From positions 186,001 through 250,000 of the forward strand of contig PPHI01000001.1 of the NCBI GenBank assembly GCA_002901265.1: a stretch of DNA of 64,000 nt, read 5' to 3'. Source of the stretch: Rhodopirellula baltica. Lineage in GTDB: Bacteria > Planctomycetota > Planctomycetia > Pirellulales > Pirellulaceae. The notes beneath the pieces were generated by a model. That model was given only the letters and a program-made list of their open reading frames with translations. It made no database searches and was not told the DNA's origin. Of this stretch, positions 35,913-45,249 are shown piece after piece; positions within the stretch are counted from its first letter, which is position 1, and the number at the start of each line of letters is the position of its first letter. Both the position numbers and the translations under genes were made by a program.

Positions 35913-37151
35913 TTATTGCCGAGGTTCGATTAACACTTTGACCGCGATCCTCATACGGCCGACCTTGGGATTATCGGATTCAATCCACACCCAACCAAAG
36001 TCATCTTCATTCTTGCCCAACAAGTCGATCGTCTCTTCACTTGCCGTCAATTTCAGGATGATCGGAAAAAGGCGTGTCTCTTCACGACCGATCGGTTTTC
36101 CGAGTTCTGCGCTGACCACGCCGGCTGGGTAAGATTCACCAATGCTAAGGTTTGTGGCGTCTTTCTCGCTACCCTTGAGCGCCAGAAGGGCTTTGTATTC
36201 CAGCTTGTCATCGGGGCCGAGTCGGCCGAGGTTCCAAAAGTAGCTGCCATTCTCGGTCGTCTTGACGTACGTATTTTGCAGCATTGACAACGGGCCAACG
36301 ACTTTGCCAGCAATTTCGGTCGTGCCGTACAGTTCATCGCCCATCGGTTCGCCATTTTCATCAACCTTGGTGAACACGACGATCATTCGCGTCGACAGGG
36401 GGCCCTGGCGAAGACCGGGTTTGACATTGACCTTGATGTCGAATGCTTGCTTCGCGTGTGCGTGAGCGGTATCGCCGTCTTTGGGGTCGTACTCTTGAGC
36501 TTCAAATTCAGCCAAAGGGGTGAACGCTTCGTTGCTGAATTCGCCCGCTTTGATTTTGATTTTGTCGTCCATGAAGCTGAAAAACTTCGTCGACAATTCG
36601 AATGAGTCACCCACCGTTACGTTACCAAAGGTGATCAAATCGGGCTCGAATTCGATGTCACGAATGATCCGTCCGACAACCATCAGCCGGATCGCTGGCC
36701 TGGCGGGGTCGTTGGTTCGCAGTTCGGCGGATTGCTCAAACGTCGTTTTGTCCGACGCGACGGTCCATTCCAGTTCGACGGAGGTGGTTTCGCCTGGCGC
36801 GACCGAGCTGTCCTCCAGCGATCCGAGTGTGCATTTACACGTTGTGGCACCTAGTTCCAAAGTGAGTGGCTCGGAACCAACGTTTTTGATGACAAAGGTG
36901 TGCTTGCCTTTCGTGCTTGGCGGCATCGCACCAAAGTCGTGCGTCGCGCTGTCTTCGACTTCGGCTACCGCCCCGCTGTCGCTGTGGAACTGCTTGAGGT
37001 GCTCCATCACGTTGTCGGATGTGATGTTCCCGGTGTAGTCAATTTCACCGAAAAATGCCGGTTTCGACGCGTACTGCACGTAATTCGTGGTCCAACCGAT
37101 CGATGCACCGACGACGACGGATACCAATAGGATGAGCCAAAAATATTTCAC
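35913..37151 (-). CDS. Membrane-anchored DUF1573 protein
   Basis: A 412-residue protein with an N-terminal membrane anchor (YFWLILLVSVVVGASIGWTT). A DUF1573 unit follows around residues 70-130: DFGAMPPSTKGKHTFVIKNVGSEPLTL and TCKCTLG. More Ig-like beta-sandwich repeats fill the rest. DUF1573 domains, which often occur in tandem, are widespread in planctomycetes and Bacteroidetes and may bind proteins outside the cytoplasm. It lies 45 bases before the cytochrome fusion, so the two exported proteins are probably co-transcribed. Confidence 0.85.
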   Translation of the reverse strand: MKYFWLILLVSVVVGASIGWTTNYVQYASKPAFFGEIDYTGNITSDNVMEHLKQFHSDSGAVAEVEDSATHDFGAMPPSTKGKHTFVIKNVGSEPLTLELGATTCKCTLGSLEDSSVAPGETTSVELEWTVASDKTTFEQSAELRTNDPARPAIRLMVVGRIIRDIEFEPDLITFGNVTVGDSFELSTKFFSFMDDKIKIKAGEFSNEAFTPLAEFEAQEYDPKDGDTAHAHAKQAFDIKVNVKPGLRQGPLSTRMIVVFTKVDENGEPMGDELYGTTEIAGKVVGPLSMLQNTYVKTTENGSYFWNLGRLGPDDKLEYKALLALKGSEKDATNLSIGESYPAGVVSAELGKPIGREETRLFPIILKLTASEETIDLLGKNEDDFGWVWIESDNPKVGRMRIAVKVLIEPRQ

Positions 37152-37224
37152 GGGAGTTCAGTCCTGTGCGGTGGGATCAGCGTGGAGGAGATGGAACGTG
37201 AACCCTGCTACGGCAAATCCCAGC

Positions 37225-39665
37225 CTATGGTTCGGTCGGCCAGCCGGGGATTCGGTTAAATAGCACCTTAATCCGCTCTTGCTGTGGCCGGTCGCTCGCC
37301 GCCACGCCGATCGGGCGAACGACATAGACAAATTGCAGGCCCAGCAGCCGAACAACATTCCCACCTAGCTTCGACAGCCCCCCCGCTTGATGTGCGAGCT
37401 CGGCTGCCTGATCGTCGCGGCCCAGTGCCCTGGCGACTAAAGCGGCTTGGGCCAGCAGCGAAACGTCGGTTGGGTTGTTAGGAACGACAGCTTGTAAAAT
37501 CTGATCCGCTCGCTCGAGGTCCTGCTGTTGCCCAAACCGCTGGTACACATGCAGGTACTGTTCGGCAATGGTCCGTCTAGCCAGAGGGTCCACGCCGCAG
37601 CGTCGTAAAGCCTCTTCGGTCGCTTCGACCCAGTTCTGTCGATCACGAGCACTTCCCGAACCGCTGCTGCCGGCACTTCCACTGACAAGGCGTCGCTTCA
37701 TCATGTCGCTCATCCAAACCGCCGGCAGCGTGTCCCACGGGTCGGCCTGCACCGCGGACTGGATGTCATTCACCGCCCGCTGTGACATACCCTGAATCGC
37801 TGCGTACTCGGCCTGTGCCATCGCCACTTTGGCTTCGGTTACCGGTAGCAGCGACGTCGATCGAAACGCCAGCAACAACATCGCTGCCACAAACAACACC
37901 GCCAGTGATGCTTTCGCGGCGAGCGGCGAAGGCAAGAATTGAGAACCGGCCGTCGCGTCGGTTTGCGGTGAACGGGTTGCGATTGCGGCGACGATCCAAA
38001 TCACCATCGCGACGCCTGGCACGGTCCAGCCGCCGGACACACACAAGTGAATCATCATCGCGAGCAGTGCTGCGCTCGCGCTGGAACGCAGGTGGATCCC
38101 GCGCTTAGCCGGTTCAACCGAGGAAGGCTGCCCGCAAAGCCACCAGACGATGCCGCCGGAAATCGTTGCGGCTGGTATCGCCAGTGCCCATCGCAGGAGG
38201 TCGATGTCTTCGCCAGAAATGACGCCCAGTAGCTTGACCACCAAGGTGGATGCGATCGCCCCGATCAGCATGGCGTGGGCGAGGTGGAGGTTGGGCTTGT
38301 TGGAACGGGACTCGTCGCCTCGTCCACTGTGTTTATTGTTGGGGGACTCGTCGCCTCGTCCACTACGTTTGGAATGGTAGAGGGTGAAGGCTAGGGCCAG
38401 GAGCAATGCTCCGGCGATGAAGCCGCCTGCGGCTAATGTCTCGAAGAAAAAGTTGTGTGGGTCGGCGATCGTTTCGTTTGCTTCCGGAACCCGGTAACGC
38501 AAGTACAGCGACTGAAACGATCCAGGCCGACGCCGAACCACGGATAGTCCATCAACATCGCGACGGTCGATTTCCAGTACTGCAGCCGGAACAGCAACGA
38601 TGCAGGTGCCGCATCGATCCACTCCGCATCGGACAATAGCCCCACCAAAGCGAACACCAATGCGACCGCGATCGCACCCACGGTGATTGGCAGTGCAAGT
38701 CGTTTGCGTTTGAGAGGCGAATCGCTGTCCGATGATTGATCGTTGAAGACGCCGCCGAGCAAGAAGACTGTTGCGATCAAACAAGACAGCAATCCGCTGC
38801 GGCTTTGCGTTCCCGCCAAGGCAACGCCGCCGACCGTCATCGCAAGCAAGCCCAGTCCGGCCGCCCAGCCGGGGAATCGTTTTTGCCGCCAGCCCATGAT
38901 TGCTGTCGCACCTGCAATCACCGGTACAGACAAAAGCGCGGCCAGCGAGTTGGCCAGCAAAAAGGTCGACGTCGGCCCACCGTCCAGCAAGCGATTGGCA
39001 AACACCATCCGGGCCGCCGATTGCCGTGGCGCATCGATCCCGGCTTCTTGAATCATCTTGTCCGGATCCGCAAGGTAATCCGCTTGCATCTGCGGGATCG
39101 TCACCAAGAACTGGTAACACGCGTCAACCGACATCGCAAATGTGATTGCGACCAAGATTGACACCGCCATCACGCGACACGACTTGTCGGTCAGCAATCT
39201 GCGAGCACTCGTCAGCAGAGCTGCCGCGGCGATCCAGAACCATGCTTCATTGGTGCTACTGCGAAGATTTCCGGGCGGGCACATTACTAGCGCCGACACC
39301 ATCATCCAGATTGCCAACAGCCATGCGGCCGCATCGACCGAGACGCCGCCGAAGCATCGACCAACCGTCGAGGTTGCTGCCGCTTTCTCTCCGCTGGCGA
39401 CCCAAGGCTCCGAAATCATGGTCAGCGCCCAGGTCACCAATCCGAACGCACAAAACCAGACTCCACCACCGTGTTCAAGTTCAACGCTATCGCTGGGGTG
39501 GAACGCGACATAAACCATCACCCCTGCAAGCGCGGCTGCTGCCAGCAACCGGCACCATCGCGACCACGCGGGGACATCCGCAGCGTCACCACCGGCGCGA
39601 AACGGCGATGACGCGACTGACGTCTCCGCAGGCGGCTTGTTTAGTCGTTGCTTTCCTTTCGCCAT
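37225..39665 (-). CDS. O-antigen ligase-like polytopic protein with TPR-like tail (frameshifted)
   Basis: About 813 residues when two frames are joined. The first (39665 to about 38514) starts MAKGKQRLNKPP and holds many membrane spans with the Wzy/WaaL-type cue GTQSRSGLLSCLIA and WFGVGLDRF. It then derails; the second frame continues QSLYLRYRVPEANETIADPHNFFFETLAAGG, the usual ligase motif with a key histidine. Adding one G near 38514 restores the reading. After more spans, the C-terminal 250 residues look like TPR helices (AEYAAIQGMSQRAVNDIQSAV). It probably joins or polymerises surface glycans. Its start overlaps the WecA-like gene by 25 bases. Two 22-base direct repeats lie inside. Confidence 0.85.
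38307..38364 (-). repeat. Two 22-base direct repeats in ligase-like gene
   Basis: The sequence gggactcgtcgcctcgtcca plus ct occurs at 38307-38328 and 38343-38364. The copies start 36 bases apart, so they keep frame and encode repeated SGRGDES blocks in a hydrophilic loop between membrane spans. Read on the minus strand, the unit starts AGTGGACGAGG, and the second copy is preceded by CGT, recalling the CGTAGTGGA core of the element near 1.9 kb. Confidence 0.75.
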
Positions 39666-40788
39666 CCGGTCGATTCCAAAATGACAACCAGCAACAACAT
39701 ACATGCGACGATCCCAAGGACCGCGGCGGCCTGGAGCACTGTGACGTGCACCAACAAGAGCGATGCCAATCCGCAGGTCGCAGTGACCAAGTGATCGTGA
39801 GCACCGCTTGCGTTCGCGACAAACCGAGGTCGACCAAGCGGTGTGAAAAGTGGCTGCGGTCACCGACAAAGATACTGCGGCCCTCACGGATTCGAATCCA
39901 CAGCACCGTCCCCATGTCGTACATCGGGATCGCCATCGCACACAAAGGCGCGAGCACCGCGTGCGGTCGCTGGACCGAAGCATCGGGCGCGGTCGCAAAC
40001 GTCGCCATTAACATCGACACCGCGATCAGAAATCCAACCAGGTAACTGCCGCCATCGCCCATGAAAAGCTTCGCGGGCGGACGGTTGTGCCACAAAAAAC
40101 CGAGCAGCGAACCACAAACGCAAAGCAGCAGTCCGGCTACAAACAGCTGAGGCATGCTGCCACTCGCACTCGGCGTGGTCAGCATCACGGCGGCCATCGA
40201 TGCGGCAATGATCGCGGCCACACCTCCGGACAGCCCATCCATATTGTCCAGCATGTTGAATGAGTTGATCACCGCGACGATCCACACCACCGACATCGCA
40301 TTGGTCAGTGAAGGTGCGCCGATGAACGCGGTCAACCCGAACCCCATGCCATAGACGACAAACGCGGCGACACCAAATTCAACCGCCAATCGCAAGCGTA
40401 CCGGGGCGCCACGACGGTCATCCCAGATGCCCAGCACGAACAGCACCGTGCCGGCGCCAAGCAAGCTCCAGAGCTGCGGCAATCGGGAGCGAATCCCCGA
40501 AAAGAAAACGGTGACTGACTCGGGAAGATCCAGCAGCTTTCCCAGTCCAAGGTCGAACCCGCAAACGATCAGCGTGCCGGCGACCATCGGCAGCATGATG
40601 CCCAGCCAGATCCCGATTCCGCCGCCAAGCGGCGTGACCTTGGTGTGGGTGCTATGGCCGCCTGGGTTTGCAATCAGGCCAAGTTGACGTGCATAGCGAC
40701 GGATCGGATACAAGCTGATCAGACTGACCAGCAGTGGCGGAACCACTGCCAGTCCGAGCAACCATCCGAGCAGCGCCGAACTGGTCAA
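39641..40788 (-). CDS. WecA/MraY-family glycosyl-phosphate transferase (frameshifted)
   Basis: About 382 residues when corrected. The enzyme class moves a sugar 1-phosphate from a UDP-sugar onto undecaprenyl phosphate, starting polysaccharide or teichoic-type chains. Seen: NPGGHSTHTKVTPLGGGIGIW, LGIWDDRRGAPVRLR, VINSFNMLDNMDGLSGG, KLFMGDGGSYLVGF, and the late GDRSHFSHRLVDLGLSRTQAVL. The C-terminal frame then becomes unnatural; shifting one base near 39789-39791 gives a hydrophobic final span (LLLVHVTVLQAAAVLGIVA) and stop at 39641. It follows accC by 1 base and overlaps the ligase-like gene, making a glycan-assembly pair. Confidence 0.88.
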
Positions 40789-40789
40789 C

Positions 40790-42135
40790 TTACTTGCCCA
40801 TCAGTTCGCGTTCGACGAACTTGGTGTCGTGCTTGCCTTCGACAAACAGCGGGTGCTGCAACACGACATCGTGGAACGGAGCGGTGGTCGAGATTCCGTC
40901 GGTTTGGATTTCGGCCAGTGCACGTCGCATCGTCGCGATCGCTTCTTCGCGGGTCGGGCGATACACGATCAGCTTTCCGATCATCGAGTCGTAGTGCGGC
41001 GGAACGGTGTAGCCGCCGTAAACGTGCGAGTCGAATCGGACGCCAAGTCCACCAGGGGCATAGAACTTGTTGATCTTGCCGGGGTTCGGCATGAAGTTCT
41101 TGTCTGGGTTTTCGGCGTTGATACGGCATTCGATTGCATGCCCGGTCACGGTGATCTCGTCTTGCGAGAACGACAGTTTCTCACCGGCTGCGACGCGAAT
41201 TTGCTCCTTGATCAAATCGACGCCGGTGATCATTTCGGTCACGGGGTGTTCGACTTGGATCCGCGCGTTGACTTCGATGAAGTAGAAGTCGTCATTTTGG
41301 TCGACGATGAACTCGACCGTGCCGGCGTTGCTGTAGTTGGCACCGCGGATCATTCGCACGGCGGCTTCGCAAATCGCTTCGCGTTTTTCCGCTGGCAAGT
41401 TCGGGCTCGGTGCTTCTTCGATCAGCTTTTGGTGCCGGCGTTGGACGCTGCAGTCACGCTCGTAGAGGTGACAAACATTGCCGTGGTTATCGGCGATCAC
41501 CTGGACTTCGACGTGTCGTGGTGACGTGATGAAGCGTTCCAAGTACACGCCGCCGTTGCCGAATGCCGCTTGGGCTTCGGTGCGGGCCTGATTGAGCGCC
41601 TTTTCCAGCGAATCGGCGTCTTCGGCGACCCGCATGCCTTTACCGCCGCCGCCGGCGGTGGCTTTGATCAGCACGGGGAAGCCGATTTTGTTGGCGGTGT
41701 CGATCGCTTTTTTGTCGTCTTCGATCAGCCCGTCACTACCTGGCACCACGGGAACGTTGTTGGCGATCGCCATCGAGCGGGCGGTGTTTTTGTCGCCCAG
41801 CTTTTCCATCGCCTGAGGCTAGGGCCGATGAATTCGAATCCGCTTTCACGGCACACTTCGTTGAAGTGGGCGTTCTCGGAAAGGAACCCATAGCCGGGGT
41901 GGATCGCGTCGGCGTCAGACACCTCGGCGGCGGCGATGATTTGGTCAATCTTCAGGTAGCTGTCCGCGCTCTTCGCTTCGCCCACGCAGTAGGCCTCATC
42001 GGCCAATTGCACGTGCATGGAATCTTTATCGGCCGTGCTGTAGACGGCGACCGAACCGATCCCCATTTCTCGCAAGGCGCGAATCACTCGGACCGCGATT
42101 TCGCCGCGGTTGGCGACAAGTACTTTTTGAAACAC
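40790..42135 (-). CDS. accC: Acetyl-CoA carboxylase biotin carboxylase subunit (frameshifted)
   Basis: About 448 residues when corrected, matching E. coli AccC (449). It carboxylates biotin on AccB with ATP and bicarbonate, the first step of fatty-acid synthesis. The N-terminal frame reads [19 protein letters not shown] and [14 protein letters not shown], then breaks after FEFIGPS. The other frame begins [13 protein letters not shown] and includes the ATP-grasp loop [13 protein letters not shown] and [16 protein letters not shown]. The coding strand reads AGCCTCAG; AGCCCTCAG would restore it, so one base of the run at 41817-41818 seems missing. An essential gene is unlikely to be truly broken, so I suspect a sequence error. 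It lies 6 bases after accB. Confidence 0.93.
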
Positions 42136-42141
42136 GGTGGA

Positions 42142-42630
42142 TTAGCTGTTCGGTTGGATGCGGAACAAAGGCTTGTTGAAATCGACGGCTTCTTGATCAG
42201 AAACCAGGATCTCAACAATCTTTCCGCTGCATTCTGCCGGGATCTCGTTGAAGACTTTCATCGCTTCGATGATACAAACGATCGTATCGGGGTTGATCAT
42301 TTGGCCAACCTGGATGAACGACTCGGCTTCCGGATTCGGCTTGGAATAGTAGGTTCCGACCATCGGCGAGTTGATGGTGATTGTTCCGTCGTCGACGTTC
42401 CCAGCTGGTGCAGCAGCGGCCGGTGCCGGTGCGGCATGGGCGACGGGAGCGGGCATTGGCATGGCGGCTGGTGCCACTGATACCGTCGTTCCCCGACCCA
42501 ATTTGATGCGGTCGTCGCCTTGCTGGAGGTCTACTTCGGTCAAGTCGTGTTCTTCCATCAACTTGACAATATCCCGGATGCGGTCGAGCTCGAATACGCT
42601 CTCGCCGCTGGATTGCTTGCCTTTACTCAT
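42142..42630 (-). CDS. accB: Acetyl-CoA carboxylase biotin carboxyl carrier protein
   Basis: A 162-residue carrier. The C-terminal biotinyl domain has the lysine motif CIIEAMKVFNEI, and INSPMVGTYYSKPNPEAESF gives the preceding thumb-type region. The N-terminal helical part (VFELDRIRDIVKLMEEHDLTEVDL) and an Ala/Pro-rich hinge are standard. I chose the ATG at 42630 (MSKGKQ); the frame continues 20 codons further into the upstream peptidase gene. It forms a translationally close pair with accC. Confidence 0.96.
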   Translation of the reverse strand: MSKGKQSSGESVFELDRIRDIVKLMEEHDLTEVDLQQGDDRIKLGRGTTVSVAPAAMPMPAPVAHAAPAPAAAAPAGNVDDGTITINSPMVGTYYSKPNPEAESFIQVGQMINPDTIVCIIEAMKVFNEIPAECSGKIVEILVSDQEAVDFNKPLFRIQPNS

Positions 42631-42671
42631 GCCTGTCTCGTCAGGTGAAGATCGTGTAATTGGCGGAGGTT

Positions 42672-43757
42672 TTACAGGATCAGATGACAATCAGCGAGTC
42701 CCTTTGGGAAACCACTGAGGACTTCGTTTCCTTCGTCAGTGACCAGCACGTCATCTTCGATTCGGATGCCAAACTCTCCTTCAAAATACACACCCGGCTC
42801 GACTGTGATCACCATCCCCGGCTGAAGAATGTCTTCGCTCACCCCTGAGAGGCGAGGTGACTCGTGGATTTGCAGCCCGACGCCGTGGCCGAGCCCGTGC
42901 ACAAAATACTCGTCCAATCCCGCTTTTTTCAGTACTAAACGCGCCGCTTGGTCGACATCCCTCGCGCTCGCGCCCGGCCGAATCGCCTCGATCGCGGCAA
43001 GCTGAGAATCCAAGACCGCTTGGTAGGCTGACTCGAATTTGGCTGGCGGATTTCCGAAGTGAAAACACCGCGTCAGGTCGCTCGCATACCCTCCCAGATT
43101 GGTTCCCCAGTCAACCAATAAAGTTGGATGATCGCCAATCACCGTGTGGTCGGGACTGTAGTGCGGCTTCGCACCCCCCGGTCCGGCGCCGATAATCGGG
43201 TTGAAACTGAATCCCGTCGCGCCCAGTCGGCGAATTGTCGATTCAAGCTCATACGCGACTTCCATTTCGGTCCAGTCTGGGCCGAGTTTCGCCAAAACCG
43301 ACTGCAACGCCCGTTCATTGATCCGGATCGAACTGCGCAAGACCTCGATTTCTTCGGTGTCCTTGATCATCCGCTGACGCAGGACGATGTCGCTGGTGTC
43401 GACCCACTCAATGCCATCGAGCTTGCTTTTGATCGCGTTAAACGAAGCGACAGTCATGCAGTTGGATTCGATCGCGATCTTCGCCGCACCGCTGCCAGAC
43501 AAGACGCCAGCGACAAACTCGTCCGCCCGCTGCGATGGCGATTTGATTTCGTAGGGCAGCCCTGGGCATTCTTCATCGAGTTGTTCTTTGTAGCGACCGT
43601 CGCTTAGCATGACCGCGCCGGAGGGGGTCACCAAAAGGGACGAGCTGTCGCCACTGAAGCCTGTCAGGTAACGAACGTTGATCTCGTCAACGATGTAGAT
43701 CGCGTCGGCGCCGATTTCGCCAAGCTGTTCGGTCAGGGCTTCGATTCGCTCACTCAT
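42672..43757 (-). CDS. Xaa-Pro aminopeptidase-like M24 metallopeptidase
   Basis: A 361-residue creatinase-fold (M24B) peptidase that removes an N-terminal residue before proline or splits Xaa-Pro dipeptides. The pita-bread domain shows all five metal ligands: [17 protein letters not shown] (two Asp), [13 protein letters not shown] (His), VEPGVYF (Glu) and [10 protein letters not shown] (Glu). An N-terminal creatinase-type domain precedes it. It lies 41 bases upstream of accB; the same neighbour order (peptidase before accBC, sometimes with efp between) is known in other bacteria. No export signal is seen. Confidence 0.92.
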   Translation of the reverse strand: MSERIEALTEQLGEIGADAIYIVDEINVRYLTGFSGDSSSLLVTPSGAVMLSDGRYKEQLDEECPGLPYEIKSPSQRADEFVAGVLSGSGAAKIAIESNCMTVASFNAIKSKLDGIEWVDTSDIVLRQRMIKDTEEIEVLRSSIRINERALQSVLAKLGPDWTEMEVAYELESTIRRLGATGFSFNPIIGAGPGGAKPHYSPDHTVIGDHPTLLVDWGTNLGGYASDLTRCFHFGNPPAKFESAYQAVLDSQLAAIEAIRPGASARDVDQAARLVLKKAGLDEYFVHGLGHGVGLQIHESPRLSGVSEDILQPGMVITVEPGVYFEGEFGIRIEDDVLVTDEGNEVLSGFPKGLADCHLIL

Positions 43758-43875
43758 GAATATTCCGCAGTCGGTGAAGTGGTGCAGTGTGGGGCAGAGA
43801 TTTTAAACGACAGAACCCAGTTCGCCGATCCGGCTGGCTGCCGCTTGCGATCGAGTGCCAAATTGGGGCTGCGAA

Positions 43876-44733
43876 CTAGTGGTGGTCTGGCAGACTGCGA
43901 TCGAGGTGGCGTTGGTTGACGTGTACGTGGATCTTGGGGTGGTTTTCCTGAAACCAATCCCAGCCCTCGCCGCTCACTTCCGCATCGTCCAAATACAGCG
44001 AGCTGAGCCTTGGCAACGTCGCGATCTGCTTTAAGCCATCGTCGTTGATCGGCACGCCGATTAGATGCAGCGTCCGCAGGCTTTCGAGCTTCGAAATCGC
44101 GTCAGCAACCTCAGGCCCCAAGCGTTCGCTTCCCAGTCGCAAATTCTTAAGCGAAGGCAACTGGGCGAGCTCGCGAACGCCTTCTGTGGTCACCATCGAC
44201 TGGGGAAGATTTAAAATTTGCAGCTTCGGATGCTGAGCAATCTCACGCAGCCCCGCGTCCGTGATCGGGGACTCACGCAGTCGCAGGTGAATCAGTTCCG
44301 GAAGTCTGGCGACCGCACGCATACCTTCGTCGGTGATCCGGCCCCGGTCGACCGTCAGTGTTTTCAGCCAGTCGTCGCTCGCATCGAGGAGTTGCAGTGC
44401 GTCGTCATCGATTTGCGACTCCACGAACTGAACCTTCGAGCCGCTGCCGCTGCGGCCATTGGTGAGTTGTTCTTGGATTGTCAAATCGGCTGGCCGTTCC
44501 GCTGTGGTGGTTTGCGACGCGGACGTGTCCTCGCCAGGCGTTTGGGCTGACTCCGGCTGGTTGCAAGCAACACAAAGCAACAGTCCGAGCGCAAGCGGAG
44601 CGAGTGTGCGATTTTGTTTAGGAAGCCGGGGCGTGAACCGTCGGACTGGAATTGGATCTTGTGAATCGCCTCGGCGTGGTTTACCAGGGTGCAATGACTG
44701 ACTTAGTGTGGACTGACTTGGCGCGGAGAACAT
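43876..44733 (-). CDS. Exported leucine-rich-repeat protein
   Basis: A 285-residue protein. A hydrophobic export segment lies near residue 45 (LAPLALGLLLCVAC) and may end in a lipoprotein cysteine; the long basic stretch before it suggests that the real start could be later than the ATG at 44733. Several leucine-rich repeats follow in the style LPELIHLRLRESPITDAGLREIA, repeating every 23-24 residues up to LPRLSSLYLDDAEVSGEG. Such repeats bind proteins; the partner is unknown. The upstream in-frame extension to 44916 looks non-coding. Confidence 0.75.
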   Translation of the reverse strand: MFSAPSQSTLSQSLHPGKPRRGDSQDPIPVRRFTPRLPKQNRTLAPLALGLLLCVACNQPESAQTPGEDTSASQTTTAERPADLTIQEQLTNGRSGSGSKVQFVESQIDDDALQLLDASDDWLKTLTVDRGRITDEGMRAVARLPELIHLRLRESPITDAGLREIAQHPKLQILNLPQSMVTTEGVRELAQLPSLKNLRLGSERLGPEVADAISKLESLRTLHLIGVPINDDGLKQIATLPRLSSLYLDDAEVSGEGWDWFQENHPKIHVHVNQRHLDRSLPDHH

Positions 44734-45249
44734 GTGGTACGATATGCCGGGATTCGGTGAAGGTATGCGTCGTGGAGTCACTCGCGGAACTGTTTCGCGG
44801 TCGGCTGTGACGATCTGTAGCTGCAATGAAGTTAATCTATCGGAAGCTTCATCGCCGAATGAACAAATCCATGGAACGGATGGGGCACAACGTTCTCCAG
44901 TTCTTTCCGTGAACACAGGGTTAACGCCAAAGCATCGAGTTCGAATTCAGCATTTCAGTTCACGTGTGCGATAAGGCACGTTTAGTGACAGGCTGTCATC
45001 ATGGTTGCGTCAAAACTCCTTGTTTATCAACACCTTGCGTTGTTTTAAACGCTTCGCTAGTGCGGCAAAGCGTCACGAGAGCCTCCCGATTTGCGGCGTT
45101 TCGCCGCGATGGACTTGTCCAGCAAAAATGCCGCTCTAAAGTCGCGGTTGCATTTGCTAAACATATTGCGTTGCTGATACAGAAACCTGACCAGGGTTCG
45201 GCCGTTTCAGCCATCCCAATTCACCCGCCTTACAGATTAGATCGTTGCG
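44734..45249. promoter_or_regulatory. Divergent regulatory region before ccoNO
   Basis: A 516-base space between the LRR gene and the cbb3 cluster. A near-perfect palindrome TGACAGGCTGTCA lies at 44986-44998 and could be an operator. A weaker hairpin spans 45049-45073 (ACGCTT / AAGCGT). I saw no classical FNR box (TTGAT-N4-ATCAA), so oxygen control by FNR-type regulators is not supported by eye. The ccoNO ATG at 45250 has no strong ribosome site just upstream. Confidence 0.4.

Noticed and set aside
44917-45249. tRNA-like GTTCGAATTC near 44939
   Set aside because: No acceptor stem, anticodon arm or CCA-side pairing could be built around it.
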